Assembly: GCF_002127325.2 (NCBI RefSeq)
Contig: NC_035433.2
Coordinates: forward strand, 121,368,326-121,432,325
From: Helianthus annuus
Lineage: Eukaryota; Streptophyta; Magnoliopsida; Asterales; Asteraceae
Reading direction: 5' to 3'
DNA: 64,000 nucleotides
A model generated the notes under the pieces. That model did not search any database. It was given only the letters and a program-made list of their open reading frames with translations, and was not told where the DNA came from. A program made the translations under genes and the position numbers. Each line of letters opens with the position of its first letter. The first letter of the stretch is position 1. Positions 45,189 through 56,566 of this stretch are shown one piece after another.

Positions 45189-48100
45189 TGTCACACCCCC
45201 AATTTCCACGTGTCACCGGTGGGCCCGGTGTGGGGTACAGTGACGTAGTTGGCATCGTCATAGACAATCAACACAATATAATAATGCACAGCGGAAGCAG
45301 AATAGAAACATTTCAACTTTTAAACAAGTGTAATAATAAATATCACAGTAGTTGAAATGGATCCACAGGCGGATCAAATAAAAATAGAAATAAATAGTTC
45401 AACAGATAAATGTCGTCCGAGTTTGCGAGACTATTGGGGACGCTCTCTAGGAAACAGCCAGCCTATTTCCGTATAGTACCTGCACTTAATCTTTTGGGAA
45501 AAATACGTCAGTTTACACTGGTAAATACAAATCGACTGACTCATTTTGAAAATGATTGAAAATTTATTTAAATGCACAAGGCATAAATATTTTTATTAAC
45601 TTGGGATAATTATATAATATAAACTTGTGAACGAATTACATGCACTTATATCTCTGGTGGCCCGGGATCTACTGTCCGGGCTAGAGATTTAATTGACGCA
45701 CCACATTAAAGAGTTATACACGACGGGTGTACGCCTACACCCCGTGCTCTGGTCGTGGCCATCTCGTAAGATAATGCCAAGGATATCCGGGACATGGTCA
45801 ACAACCCCCCAAAGCCTTTAAGTAAGACAAAACTGTTTAAACGAAGTCGCACAAGCTATTCAAGACTGAACACCTATAAGGAGCAGGACTTGTGCGCCCG
45901 ATCAAGCGGTATTTTAAATACCGTACCCCAAGCCCGTATAGGGAAAATAAGTCAAAATGTATTTACCTGAGCAAGTATAAGTCACAAACGATAAGTGGTG
46001 GTAGCTTTTACCGGGCTTCCTAATCTGGAACAAAGGTTTATAATTAACCTATTAGATTCCTAACGGCCTTTTATTTAAGCCTAAGCTTTGACCGGTTAGT
46101 TTTAGGAATGATACGGTTTACGCACGATTAAGCGAAAGACCGGATAGAATGTGATTTAGACCCGACAAGTTTGAATACTTGTATAATATGGGTATACTAA
46201 ATACATTCTGGATTTTGAAGCAAAAACGATATCGTTTGACCCGTTTCGGTCAATTTACGCAAACTAGTTACGTAAACCGAACCGAACGCGAAAAGGGCGA
46301 TACGGGTAGCCAAAAGATTCAAATGCAAGTTCCCTGAATTAATATGCTTAGAATATGATATTATATTAGTAAGTTATGTCCTATATTGCCCGGGATAATT
46401 TTAAACTCAATTTATGCCTTAGAAGGGCATTTTGGTCATTTAAAAGATAATAAAAGGGTAAAATTAGAAATCTGAGTTTCGGGTCTGGTTCATACAGTAA
46501 ATATACTTAATATAACATATTATATCAGTGGGGTATGACCCATATATCAAATATATCATTTAAAACCAAACTATGCACCGTAGGGGCAATTTAGTAATTT
46601 CACAAGGGCTAAAAATGCCAAAACTGGAAACCTGAGTTCAAAATATCATACTTACTGTTATTATATGAAAATATGTGATTTACATCAGTAGGTATAAGTT
46701 TTATAGGTTTAAAACAAGTACAACGCTTACTATGCGCTTAAAACGCTAAAAATACGATTTAAGGGCGTTTTCGGGTTTTCACAGTAAATCTGAGATTTTT
46801 ATATTTCCAGAAGTCTCATAATAATTTATTCACCATACAAAATCAGTAGAAAAAGGTTTCGGGTCAAATGGATGTGTAAAACTCATTTTATGGCTAAAAC
46901 GGTCAAAACCGACATAAGCCGAAATGACTAGGTGATCTAGGATCCGTTCAGCCAAAAATTACTTAAAAATCATCAAAATTCCCAGAATATTATATGTAAT
47001 CAGTTGGTAAAAAGTTTTGTACCAAAACGCGGCCAGAAACAGGTTCTACGCGAAAAGGACCGTTTATGTAAATTTATAATATAGTTTTACGCTAATGGCC
47101 ATAGCTCACAATCTGGACCACCAACTGATCCGAAACTTTCGGTGCAAGTTTATATAATAAAAATAAAGATTTCTATCCTTTCACTTTTCCAAAAATCCCG
47201 TTTTAAATCAAAAAGGGCAAAATAGTCAACTTTATGCATAAACCGGGAACAAGCATTCGAATAGGCTAAGCATAGACTCAATCAACGAAAATTCCAGAAA
47301 GTTTAACTAAAATAAAAATAGTCAAAATACTTTCCAAAACAGATCTTGAACATGCATGTACGAATCCGAATCGATAGTCTACGAAATAATCGTTTTACAA
47401 GACTTTTGGTTCCGATTCGTGTCTACACTATAGATTGTCGAGTTGATGATGATTAAAACACATTCTTATATGTGTTACAAGTTATTTTTAATGATAAATC
47501 AGGTTGCATGTCATCTATGTCATTAATCATGTTATTTTTCACAAAGATTGCTTCTGTTGACTTTTTAGAATTTGGTTTGACTCGACATTAAGCATGCATG
47601 TAGTGGGAATCAGTTAGTACCCTTTAGAGGGTTTGTTTCCCACATAGATACCAATCTATAACAAGTTTCAATTTGAGAAATTACTGAAAGAAATCCGTTT
47701 AATCAGAAAGTCAAAGGTTATGAACACCCAGTTTGACTTTTAGCAATAACCATAGCAAGAACGGATTAAAGAACGAATTGAATGCTTACAATGGTCCTAA
47801 AGATGTTAAATGATCACTAGGAGTCGGCCTTGATCTTCAGAAATGCTCCAGAAAGCTTGCTTGAAGTTCTTGAATGTTGAGAGTTTATGTTCTTCACTTG
47901 CAAATGACCAAAAGTGATCAATAATCTGATTTAAACACAAATTTTCGAGGCCACTGTAGATGTAGGCATGCATGAAAGGTTATTGGTGCAATTGGAGGCG
48001 AAAACAACTGGATTCCACTTCAAATTCGGACTCAATTCGACCCAAAACCCATTTTCTGTCGCTGGTAGTCCCACGCGGCCCGCTTGGGCTTTCCCAGGCG

Positions 48101-48720
48101 GGTCGCCTGACCCCTGTTTCAGCCAAACAACTTTCGCGTATTGACAGCTTTGACCCCTGAACTTGTACGCGATGTTTCGGTTATTTTTCTCGACCCGTAA
48201 ACCCCCAAACTTGGTTTTTAAGAACCTTAGGACTTTTACCAACATGGTAATGCCCTCGGATAACTTTGCGCTCAACCGAAAAGCCCTGAATTCGACGTTG
48301 ACGCTTTTAGTCCCTTAAGTACGGTTTTGGCCATAACTTTCTCATACGTTGACGAAACTTCATGAAATTTTTACCACATATTCTAGTGAGTATATTTTAG
48401 CTATACAAAGCTTCGGGTCTGCCAAAAGTTCACTCAGAGGTATAAATTAAACATGTTGACACTTTTGGCCCCTATAGTTTGAAATACTTCACTTTTGTGC
48501 AATTTCCGCGTCGTATGATCCATGAACCATCCGTTAAAGGTTATAAACATTATGTGGGGTTATCATAGAGCCTATTTATCCATTGTTTACACTTTGGACC
48601 CTTACGTTCCATAGTTTTCACTGTTTGTCACTTTTAGTCCCTCTAAAGTATGTTTTCACATAACGGAACCTTATGACACGTGTCAAGACTTTATTGGACG
48701 AAATTTTTCGAGGTGTTACA
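45189..48720 (-). repeat. 5' LTR of element C
   Basis: Same length as the other LTR. Visible differences include positions near 45841 (T/C), 46331 (A/C), 46860 (T/C), 47561 (T/C) and 48587 (G/T). Confidence 0.95.
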
Positions 48721-48725
48721 TTGCG

Positions 48726-48899
48726 TCAGCCTTAAGAAAGGCATGTAAGTTTAACAGGAAATTGTGCTGCTAGGGAGCAGATACGGTAGAATGCATAAGT
48801 CTTAAACAGCAAATAAGAGTCAAGATTCCAAGAACTATAGACTAGGGCAAGTATTCCTACTTATTCTAATTCCCTATAGTTATGGCTCTGATACCAATC
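48726..48899 (-). other. Element B leader remainder and primer binding site
   Basis: The last 19 bases (48881-48899) read on the minus strand GATTGGTATCAGAGCCATA, a tRNA-Met-type primer site directly after the B 5' LTR. The rest continues the leader interrupted at 34526. Confidence 0.85.
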
Positions 48900-49737
48900 T
48901 GTCACACCCCAACCGATGGTGGAAACATCGTGGTACGAGCACTAAGCGTTCAGATTGCTCATGAGAATCCATAACACTAAATAGTTTCAATATAAATTAG
49001 ATTCATTTCATGCAATTGTCTAAAACAACATCAACCACCAAAACATAGTATCAAACTAAAACAAACATAATCCTTATTTCAAAGTTTCTAGTTTTAGCTA
49101 GGTGGAGTATCTAAGTTCCATCCTAGCTTGTTTCACGATTTCTAGCATCCTGTCAGCCTGCAACATGTATTAAAATAAAGTCAGTACAAAATGCACTGGC
49201 GAATATACAAGTTTGAGTAATAGCATAATAGATTAAAACAACTCATATCCATTGTGTAAATGGTACAAAAATAGTTTCAGCCATGCTAGTTTTCGCAGTC
49301 CAACAAGTGATAGCCCAAGTATCCCGATGCTTTAGTGTTTTCCCACGTCTCAAGGAAAACTAGAATCCTCCTAACAATACCCCCGAGAATAATGGGGAGG
49401 TGGATCTCCTATAGCGCTACTATTGTTAAGGCGGAACTACACACTCTAGATTAAACGTCCAAATAGCACAAAGAGTCTAGAATAGAGAATCACAAGTTTC
49501 ACATACACATAGGATAGAGTTTAGTTTCCAAAAGTTTCAAGTATCATAGTTTAATAGAATACATGCTGCATCCCAAAGTTTAAAACAAAAAGGGATCGAG
49601 TATACTCACGGTGATTGCTTAACAGATTAATTGTTATTGGATCAAAGGGAGCTCTTTAGAGTTAGCCTGATTATATTACAACAGATAAGAGTCGGGGAGA
49701 ATAACGAGATTCAAACCAAGTGTCGGATCAGTCATCT

Positions 49738-50240
49738 TGATCGAATGGTTGTTCGATCGGATGGCTATCCGATCGGATTGCCATTTGATTGGGATGACTA
49801 TTGTGTGGGGGACGGAATGCCATCCGATCAGATGGTCATCCGTACAGAAGGCCATTCAATCTAATGGTCATTCGATCCAAGTGTTGAGATTTCAAATTGA
49901 TTACCAAGTTTTCTGAAAAGTTTCCAAGTGTTGAAGGGTTCCAAGACACATTGTTACCTCTATCGGATGGCAGTTCGATCGGATGGCTATCCGATCGGAT
50001 TGCCATTCGACGATCAAGGATTCAAGGATTCAAGGTTTCAAAGTATTTTAAGGTTACAAGGCAAGTTCCACTCGATCGGATGGCGGTTCGATCGGATGGC
50101 TATCCGATCGGATTGCCATTCGATCGAGTTGTCCTTGTCCCGTTGATAACCTTGTAAAGTTTCTGAGTTTAACGTGACGGCTTGGTATGTATGGAGACAA
50201 TGGTAATCACACCAATATACAGCCGTTCTGATCGGATGGG
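49738..50240. repeat. Clusters of GGATGGCTATCCGATCGG dyad modules
   Basis: Four main clusters (about 49738-49795, 49817-49880, 49962-50012, 50075-50132) plus a single unit near 50222. Units of about 16-17 bp combine GGATGGCTATCC and CCGATCGG inverted repeats, alternating with GGATTGCCATTCGATC. A further cluster lies at 50812-50872. Confidence 0.88.
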
Positions 50241-50811
50241 AATCACCCCAGTCTGTCCAGTCGTCTGCTCTTGGTGATGCTTATGTCGGAATCTGTACTC
50301 CAGTCCTCTTCTTTGGAAACAATCCATTTCCAAGCTGACTCAAGACTAATCATCAAGTCTTTAGTCCGTTCAGATCCGGATTCCACCGTTTTAAGTGAAA
50401 AGTTAAGAAAAGATGAAGATAAACATAAATTTTAGCTGAAAAAGTTTAGATTTAGTTAAGATTCAATGTAAAACACATGAAATTCCTTAGATCTGAGTTA
50501 GATCTTGGCAGGAATGACATCACACCATAGTTTGTAAAAACCACCATGATGACGTCACCCTCAAGAACTCAAATCTTAGAGATTTCACGGTGAAAAGTGA
50601 GATTTCAAAGGAGAATCATGTAGAGAATAACATGTAGATCAAAGATGTACAAGAATCTAGTGTAAAACGTACCGAAATCACCGAGAAAAGGAAGAAAAGT
50701 AGGAGTGCGTGCGTCTTGGTCGAGTGAGGCTGTCACATCAGTGAGGATGATGTGACAGGCCTATTTATAGTGTCAGGGGGAGGGAGTAAGGCGGTGTGCA
50801 CGGATCGGATG

Positions 50812-50872
50812 ACACTTCGGTCGAATGGCCATCCGATCGGTTGGTCATCCGATCGGATTGCCATTCGGTCAA
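50812..50872. repeat. Distal dyad-module cluster of the B LTR
   Basis: Contains one 16 bp unit (CCGATCGGTTGGTCAT) more than the equivalent place in the other LTR (27674-27725). Confidence 0.85.
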
Positions 50873-51249
50873 TCCCATCCTTTCCGCGTTCCCGTCTTTG
50901 ATTCGTTTCGCGAGTTAGATTAAGCGTTGCATTGCATATTATTGGGTAATAGTATCACATAACTAGAATATATTATTATCACAAAAGTTTCCATAGTTTC
51001 CGCCAGTGACAAGACTCCAGTCCATCGTTCAACCAAGTCTCAAGTTTCACGAGCCTCAAGAGTCAAGGACCAAAGTATCAAGAGTCAACAATCTAGATTC
51101 TAAGCGCAAGAATCGTAGCTTCCAAGTATCAAGAATCATAGCATTAAGAATCAAGTATCATAGCGTAAGATTCACCAAGTATCAAGTATCACATAGTATA
51201 AGGGCTAAAAGTGACAATTAGCTAAAAGTCTAGGGACGCAGGCGTTACA

Positions 51250-51935
51250 GTTAATACGGTGTAATTTTTTTTAAACAGTAACGTATGAAAAAGTTATAGC
51301 CCTTTGAAAATCAAAGGGGAAGGAGTTCAAGTGAGAAAAGACCAGAATACCCTTTCTCTATTTGTTTTTTCAGCTGTTTGAATATGGAATTTACAGATAT
51401 GATACCGAATGATTTTGAACCCTTGATCTTGAGAGATCAATGGCTCTCCTTCTTCCCTACACTTTGTATAAATCTCCTCTCTTGTATGGTGACCCTCCCT
51501 CCTCAAGTAAAATAAGAATAAAAATAAATTATTTTGACATTAAAAGAGTAATAACTAACACATAATAAGATTATACAGAAAACTTTTAAAAGATATCTTA
51601 AACAAGAAAGTATAAAAATATACATAACTTTGTTTCAAAGTAAATCAAGGTTGTTACTTATTTAAACCCAATAAGCCCGGACCATCGAATTTGAACGTCA
51701 AGGGTAGAACTGTTTTCAACTGGAATTCGAAGGCTGTGCAAATTATGAGCTAGATTTTAGGAATATTGAAAGGCTGGTCGAAGGGACACCTTTTATAGAT
51801 TGTGTTGACAAATAGGTCTAGATGGTTCTTGTTAGATTTGAGCTGGAAAAAAGGAACCTTTGGGTCGGTTTATCCTGTATTAATTATCTCCTTATGCCAG
51901 AGCCATTGATCATTTATTGTTGATTGCAGTTTCGC
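51250..51935. other. AT-rich flank of element B
   Basis: No gene or repeat boundary recognised beyond the LTR end. Confidence 0.5.
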
Positions 51936-51938
51936 TAA

Positions 51939-53850
51939 GACCATATGTAGTAGGGCATTATGAAAATGTCCCTCCTTTAGGCATGAAGCGATATGTGACA
52001 TCCTAGTCAGCATAGGGACATTATGTAAGGTGAAGTCCAAAAGTGGTGTAATGATATAATGTCTCATAATGCCCCCTTGCAATGATTACCTAATTATTTA
52101 TTTTTAATTTATTTTCTTTTTTAGGAAAGTCCATCTACATTAAATAAAACAAAAGATATTAATATTAAAAAAAACACAAACAATCTTATTCGTCTTAATT
52201 TTCATCTTCGCTTTCGCCATACTCGTCTTCATCTTGGCCTTCATTGTGATCTTGGCCTTCATTGTCATCTTTGCCTTTGTCTTCATCTTCCTCTTATTCT
52301 TCACCCTAGTTTGGAATATACCGAACCGACCATGCATGTTGGACCAAATCCAACGCTAACACGCAATGTGCTACTTTGGAACGCATTTAATTCACATTGT
52401 TTACTCTTTGAGCCATTGTTGCTTGCAGATATTCGTGAACAGCGTCCGGTGTATAATATTGACATATTGCTTTTCCTTCGTCTTATAATATCATATTATG
52501 CATGATTAAACAAGTATACATAGCATCTCTCATTTTTTTTCTTTAGTTCATGCACGACAAGGATTTCTCAAATAATGTCAACATTGTTGAAGAACCCCAA
52601 AGCATCTCTCAATTTCATTTCGCGCAGACACTTGAACTTTTTTAAAATGTGCTCTTTTATAATCAATCGGGTCCCTAAACGTCTTCACGATAATCTAATA
52701 CTGCGGATATATTCCAGCACTCAAATAGTATCTGTGTGGGTAGTAGTTTCTGTTAGCCAAAAAAATGTCTTTGCTGCTCTACCAGAAATTAAATCCTCTA
52801 CCACAGGCGACTATTTGAAAACGTTTATGTCATTGTATGACCCCGCGACACCAAAGTAGGACGAACAATTCCAAAGGTCATGTGAAGCAACCGCTTGAAG
52901 AATAACCGATGGTCTTTTTTGGTCACTTAGTGTGTGTTGACCTCGCCATGCGGTTGGACAATTATACCTTAGCCATTGGCGATAATCTAAACTCCCAATC
53001 ATGCCTGATAAACCATGTTCTTGTGAATGTACCTCGTAAATTTGTTGTAGATCGTACCAAGTGGGCTTTCTCTGATAACGCGCACCGTACAAATCAGTTA
53101 TTCCTTTATTAAAACAAGTATATATATGTATATATATACTATTAAACTAACTAAAAAATATGAATGAATAAAACGTAAAATATAATTTTAAAAAGATTGT
53201 AGTGTACCATGACAAAAAAACTCCAAGGTATCGTGTAATGTTTTCTCAGTCATCTTTGAATACTCGTCGTTGATGTCGGTCTTTTTTCTGTAAGCAAGCA
53301 CGCCTAGCCCTGAAGTACACATTTGAATAGCGGTAAATCCAAGCGTCCCTCTGGCATCGGTTTTTGATTGAGGTATCAAACTTGCTTTCCAAGTCTCCGA
53401 TAATGCATAGAAATAAACGTTTAGTCATCTGGAAACAGCGCCTAAAAAGTTTTGGGTTTGGGTATGTTGGCGCTTCATCAAAGTAATCTTTCATCAAATG
53501 AGCGTCTGTTGCAAGCCAGTCTCGTTCTGTATATTCTATTGGAAAAATTGGGCGTGGAAGGCGACTAACGTGGAAGGTGGTGTGGTGTTGTGTTTATTTT
53601 TATAGATATATTGTGAGTTGTGAGTGTATATATAGAGATACTGAAATTGTTTTTTAAGTAACCGTTGAAGGTTACCATTTTATAATGTTCACCTTCTTTT
53701 GATTGGCTATTCTTCATTTGTTCGGGCGTGTTTAACAAAACACCAAACACAAAATTTGGATGAAAACTCCCCGGGGACAGTGGGCAAGGTGTTTTGGGAT
53801 GTTGCGCCGGGGAGGGGGGGAGCCCATTTCACTTACCACTACGGGTGGTC
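51939..53850 (-). mobile_element. PIF/Harbinger DNA transposon, decayed
   Basis: Ends are imperfect inverted repeats (left GACCATATGTAGTAGGG, right complement GACCACCCGTAGTGGTA) flanked on both sides by TAA (51936-51938 and 53851-53853), the 3 bp target duplication typical of this superfamily. Inside is a broken HARBI1/ALP1-like transposase on the minus strand. The second ORF (MADF/Myb-type) of autonomous relatives is not present. Confidence 0.75.
52195..53545 (-). pseudogene. HARBI1/ALP1-like transposase pseudogene
   Basis: Minus-strand remains in several frames. The N-terminal part has DYFDEAPTYPNPKLFRRCF (near 53490). The helical part FTAIQMCTSGLGVLAYR..EYSKMTEKTLHDTLEFFCHG follows in another frame (53350-53200). 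An AT-rich stretch at 53110-53190 interrupts it. Then the DDE core: MIGSLDYRQW (first D), NCPTAWRGQ, then AGSYNDINVF (second D), a decayed YYLSAGIYPQ block, and NEIERCFGVLQ (E) near 52600. It ends in a Glu/Asp-rich tail stopping at 52195. At least four stops or frameshifts. Most relatives have about 400 residues. Confidence 0.8.
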
Positions 53851-53853
53851 TAA

Positions 53854-55725
53854 GGAGGCATAGGTAAAGATAGACTTCTGGTGTAATGTGTTGGAAATTT
53901 CAGTGAAAAAGGGTTATTCACTAAATATTTTGGACACCTATAAAAATATTTATATATGTGTTGTATAAATAATTATTTATGGGTTTGTATTCTACGTTGT
54001 GAAAGCTTCATAACGAACCAACCTATGTCCAAAATATAGCTAAGACGAATGAGATATCGAAGCTTGAAGTTGTATGTTTGGAACAAACAAAGATGAGAAA
54101 AATGGATTAAGCTTTGTCAACTTGTCACACATAGGTGGGATGACAAAACTTGAAGTGGTTTATAAGGAGGAACACTCCTTGTATATTGTTTCCTTAAAGG
54201 CAAACACTAGTGGAGACCCTAAAGGGTGTGGAGCACCTAAACTCGCGATCGGACATACACGCGTAGCGTAGGCGTTGGGCGCACTTTGCACACTCGCAAC
54301 GCCGCAAGCTGTCGTTTTATTTTTGTCCACGTGCGCGTGGTCAGGTATGTGGCGGGTCCGCGTATGGCACACCCTTGGACGGTGTAGGCGGATGACATGG
54401 CGGCGCATGTCGATGTGGGGCGAGCCCCTTAAACATTTGACGCGCGACTCGTAAGGCACATGGTGGGTGGCACTGGTTATGACGGACACGTGGTGCGTGA
54501 GCGCGAAATGACGTTGCATGGAGATACCTGTTCAAAGGACGCACAATGGGATGTCTTAAATAGCGCAGGCTCGACTAGAGTACGTGCACGACCAATCAAA
54601 TCAGTCAACCTACTACAGTGCGGTTACTAACCGAGTCATGAATAAATATGACGGTTTCATTTGACCACATGAATTCCATTTTATTGCAAATCAATATTGT
54701 TTATTAGTAGATTGATGATCTTGTTAATTACAATATTAATGGTACACTTTATTACAAATTAATATTGTTTATTACTAGATTGATGATCTTGTTAATTACA
54801 ATATTAATGGTTCATATGTTTCATCTTTTGTAAGTATATACATATATGAACGTTGGCTTCATATTGTACGAGAGAGACTATAGAATCTCAATAACTCAAA
54901 CGTATTAGAAACTAGTTCTGGTCATATTGGGAGGAGAACTCTCAAACTAAAAAAAAAATCACATTTTTCCACTAAATTAGAACACCATTATACCCAGTTG
55001 AATCTTGGGCACGAGAGTCATCTCCGACAGTACACGTACTGTTCCGGTTGTTGTACCCTGGGAGACAGACCGTTTGAGAGGAGGAGCGAAATTTGTTTTA
55101 AGGGCCGCATGCCACACACGATCCTCAACCAAAACGGTCAACGTTTTAGTGTGCTCATTGTTGCAGTCAAGGAGTATGGTTCAAGACTCAAGATGAGGAA
55201 TACTCGAGTCTAGAATGCTATCAAATGCGCGTTAAGGACCCACCAGAGATGCAGCTTGAATCAAGATTGGTATATGAAATTATATTTTATATTCTTTTAT
55301 TTAGTTATTGTAACCTGTATTGTACTATGATATTTCCTACGAATAATGAGAGTCTCGTTATTATACATTTTGTAATTCTATTTTATAAAAAGTGAACCTA
55401 GTTCCTACAATCTTAAAACAAACTTTCGTAAAGATTGCTACCACAATCTTAAATCTCATCTCTACAAGGATTTAGGTTTACCAAAGTTTAAAATATTAAT
55501 TGGGATTTTTGTTAAAATATTGTAAATATTTTTGTGAAATATTTATTTAGTACAACGAGTTGAATTAATTTTATAATTGGATTACAATCTTTAATCTGAA
55601 TACCGTATTGCAAAACGAATGTTTTGATTCAAGTTTTAGAGTTCATGGATTTTTTTTTCGCGTTTAGATAAACCGAACCATATACAAAATAATATTTATT
55701 TCAATATGTTTTGAAATACTAAAAG
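53854..55725. other. Unclassified repeat-like DNA
   Basis: TGTTGGAAATTTCAG near 53889 and GGTGGGATGACAAAACTTGA..AGTGGTTTATAAGGAGG (54130-54170) resemble the start of a Copia LTR, but no end, primer site or pol was found. A 68 bp tandem duplication lies at 54681-54813. The GC-rich stretch 54240-54560 contrasts with its surroundings and has no supported gene. Confidence 0.4.
54681..54813. repeat. 68 bp tandem duplication
   Basis: Two adjacent units sharing AGATTGATGATCTTGTTAAT and TACAATATTAATGGT, with a handful of differences. Confidence 0.85.
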
Positions 55726-56353
55726 TTTCTAATGAACGTATTAGAAATATTATTTTGTAACCCCTTACAAAAATGTTTGTAACGTTTAATTTCTTTCTAA
55801 CCAATATTTTAGAAATTATAATTGGTATATTATTGTTGGTTTCAAAAGTGTTGAACTATATATATTTTCTAATGAGCATATTAGAAAATAATTATTTTAT
55901 AAATTCATAAGTTTTAATATTTTCTAACGAGCGTGTTAGAAACGTTGATGTTGAAAGAATAATAAGATTAAAACTTTTTATATCTTAACGAGCATGTTAG
56001 AATATTTTGTAGAATAATAAGTTTTAAAATCATCTCTTATATCTATTGAGTGTGTTAGATAAGATGACTATGGAAAACTAACTAGTTAAAAGACGATTAG
56101 ATTTTCTAACGAGCGTGTTAGAAAATATTATTATTCTAAATAATTACTAACGAGCGTATTGGAAACTATTATTTGGTAATAATAAACATTTAAACGGTTT
56201 CGTGTAAACTATTAAATTTCTAATGAGCGACTTAGAAACGGTTTATTTTACATAAGTGTTAAAATAATCTTGTAATTAGTTATTTCTAATGAGCGTATTA
56301 GAAATGATTTAACGAGTCTGGAAAATGTTTATTTAAATGAGCGGGTTATAAAA
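55726..56353. repeat. Array of about eleven TTTCTAAC/GTTAGAAA dyad modules
   Basis: Each module is a 22 bp inverted repeat with arms TTTCTAAC and GTTAGAAA around a GAGCGT centre. Module starts: 55726, about 55796 (weak), 55866, 55921, about 55979, 56040, 56103, 56144, 56217, 56283 and about 56334. Spacing is mostly 40-70 bp, with unrelated AT-rich spacers that vary in length. The array stops just before the Mutator-like element. Confidence 0.88.
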
Positions 56354-56370
56354 GGTTTAGTTTATATAAA

Positions 56371-56566
56371 GAGTAAAATGTTTGAATAGTCCCTGTGGTT
56401 TGTCAAAATTTCACCTATGGTCCCCAACCTTTTAAAATTACACTCGTGCTCCTTATGGTTTGATAAATTGTTACTCGGATAGTCACTAAGACGAATGAAG
56501 GTTAGTTTTTCTGGTTAAGTCTATTTGAAATGACTAAATAACCCTTAATGATAAAATAGAAAGAAA
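56371..56566 (+). repeat. Left TIR of Mutator-like element
   Basis: Begins GAGTAAAATGTTTGAATAGT and includes CCCTGTGGTTTGTCAAAATT; pairs with 60012-60207. Confidence 0.85.

Larger units (their letters stand above)
34527..48720 (-). mobile_element. Element C: complete young Tekay/Del-like chromovirus with an extra 5' ORF
   Basis: Two 3532 bp LTRs, a tRNA-Met-type primer site, an extra ORF (43659-45005), an open gag-pol (38095-42672), hairpin, polypurine tract. Flanks are TTGTG (34522-34526) and TTGCG (48721-48725): a 5 bp duplication differing by one C/T at a CpG. By eye the LTRs differ at only about five of 3532 positions, so insertion is recent. All pol catalytic residues are present. It inserted into the leader of element B in the same orientation. 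Confidence 0.95.
4003..51249 (-). mobile_element. Element B: Ty3/Gypsy chromovirus (Tekay/Del-like), interrupted by three later insertions
   Basis: The right LTR (48900-51249), primer site (48881-48899), gag (31688-32707), pol (28168-31687), polypurine tract and left LTR end (28132) all lie on the minus strand in standard order. The left LTR survives in three pieces (4003-4024, 15424-15521, 27430-28132) that together match 50437-51249; the first roughly 1.5 kb of that LTR is missing, so the far target duplication cannot be checked. Insertions inside B are the gag-only element, the Athila element and element C. Coding parts carry many stops and frameshifts, so B is dead. The nesting order makes B the oldest of the group. 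Confidence 0.85.
48900..51249 (-). repeat. 5' LTR of element B, complete
   Basis: 2350 bp, TGTCACACCCC...GGCGTTACA on the plus strand, followed by GTTAA. It holds empty target sites AGTTA (50454-50458) and ACGTC (50552-50556) for the two elements that hit the other LTR. Confidence 0.92.

Noticed and set aside
52140..52337. Lys/Met-rich 65-codon frame
   Set aside because: Other-frame reading of the Glu/Asp-rich tail of the Harbinger transposase pseudogene.
55266..55280. TTGGTAT.. as a primer site for a Copia element
   Set aside because: Only seven bases match and no LTR boundary is adjacent.
55726..56353. CRISPR-like array
   Set aside because: Plant nuclear DNA, repeats degenerate, spacer lengths uneven, no cas genes; kept only as a dyad-module array.
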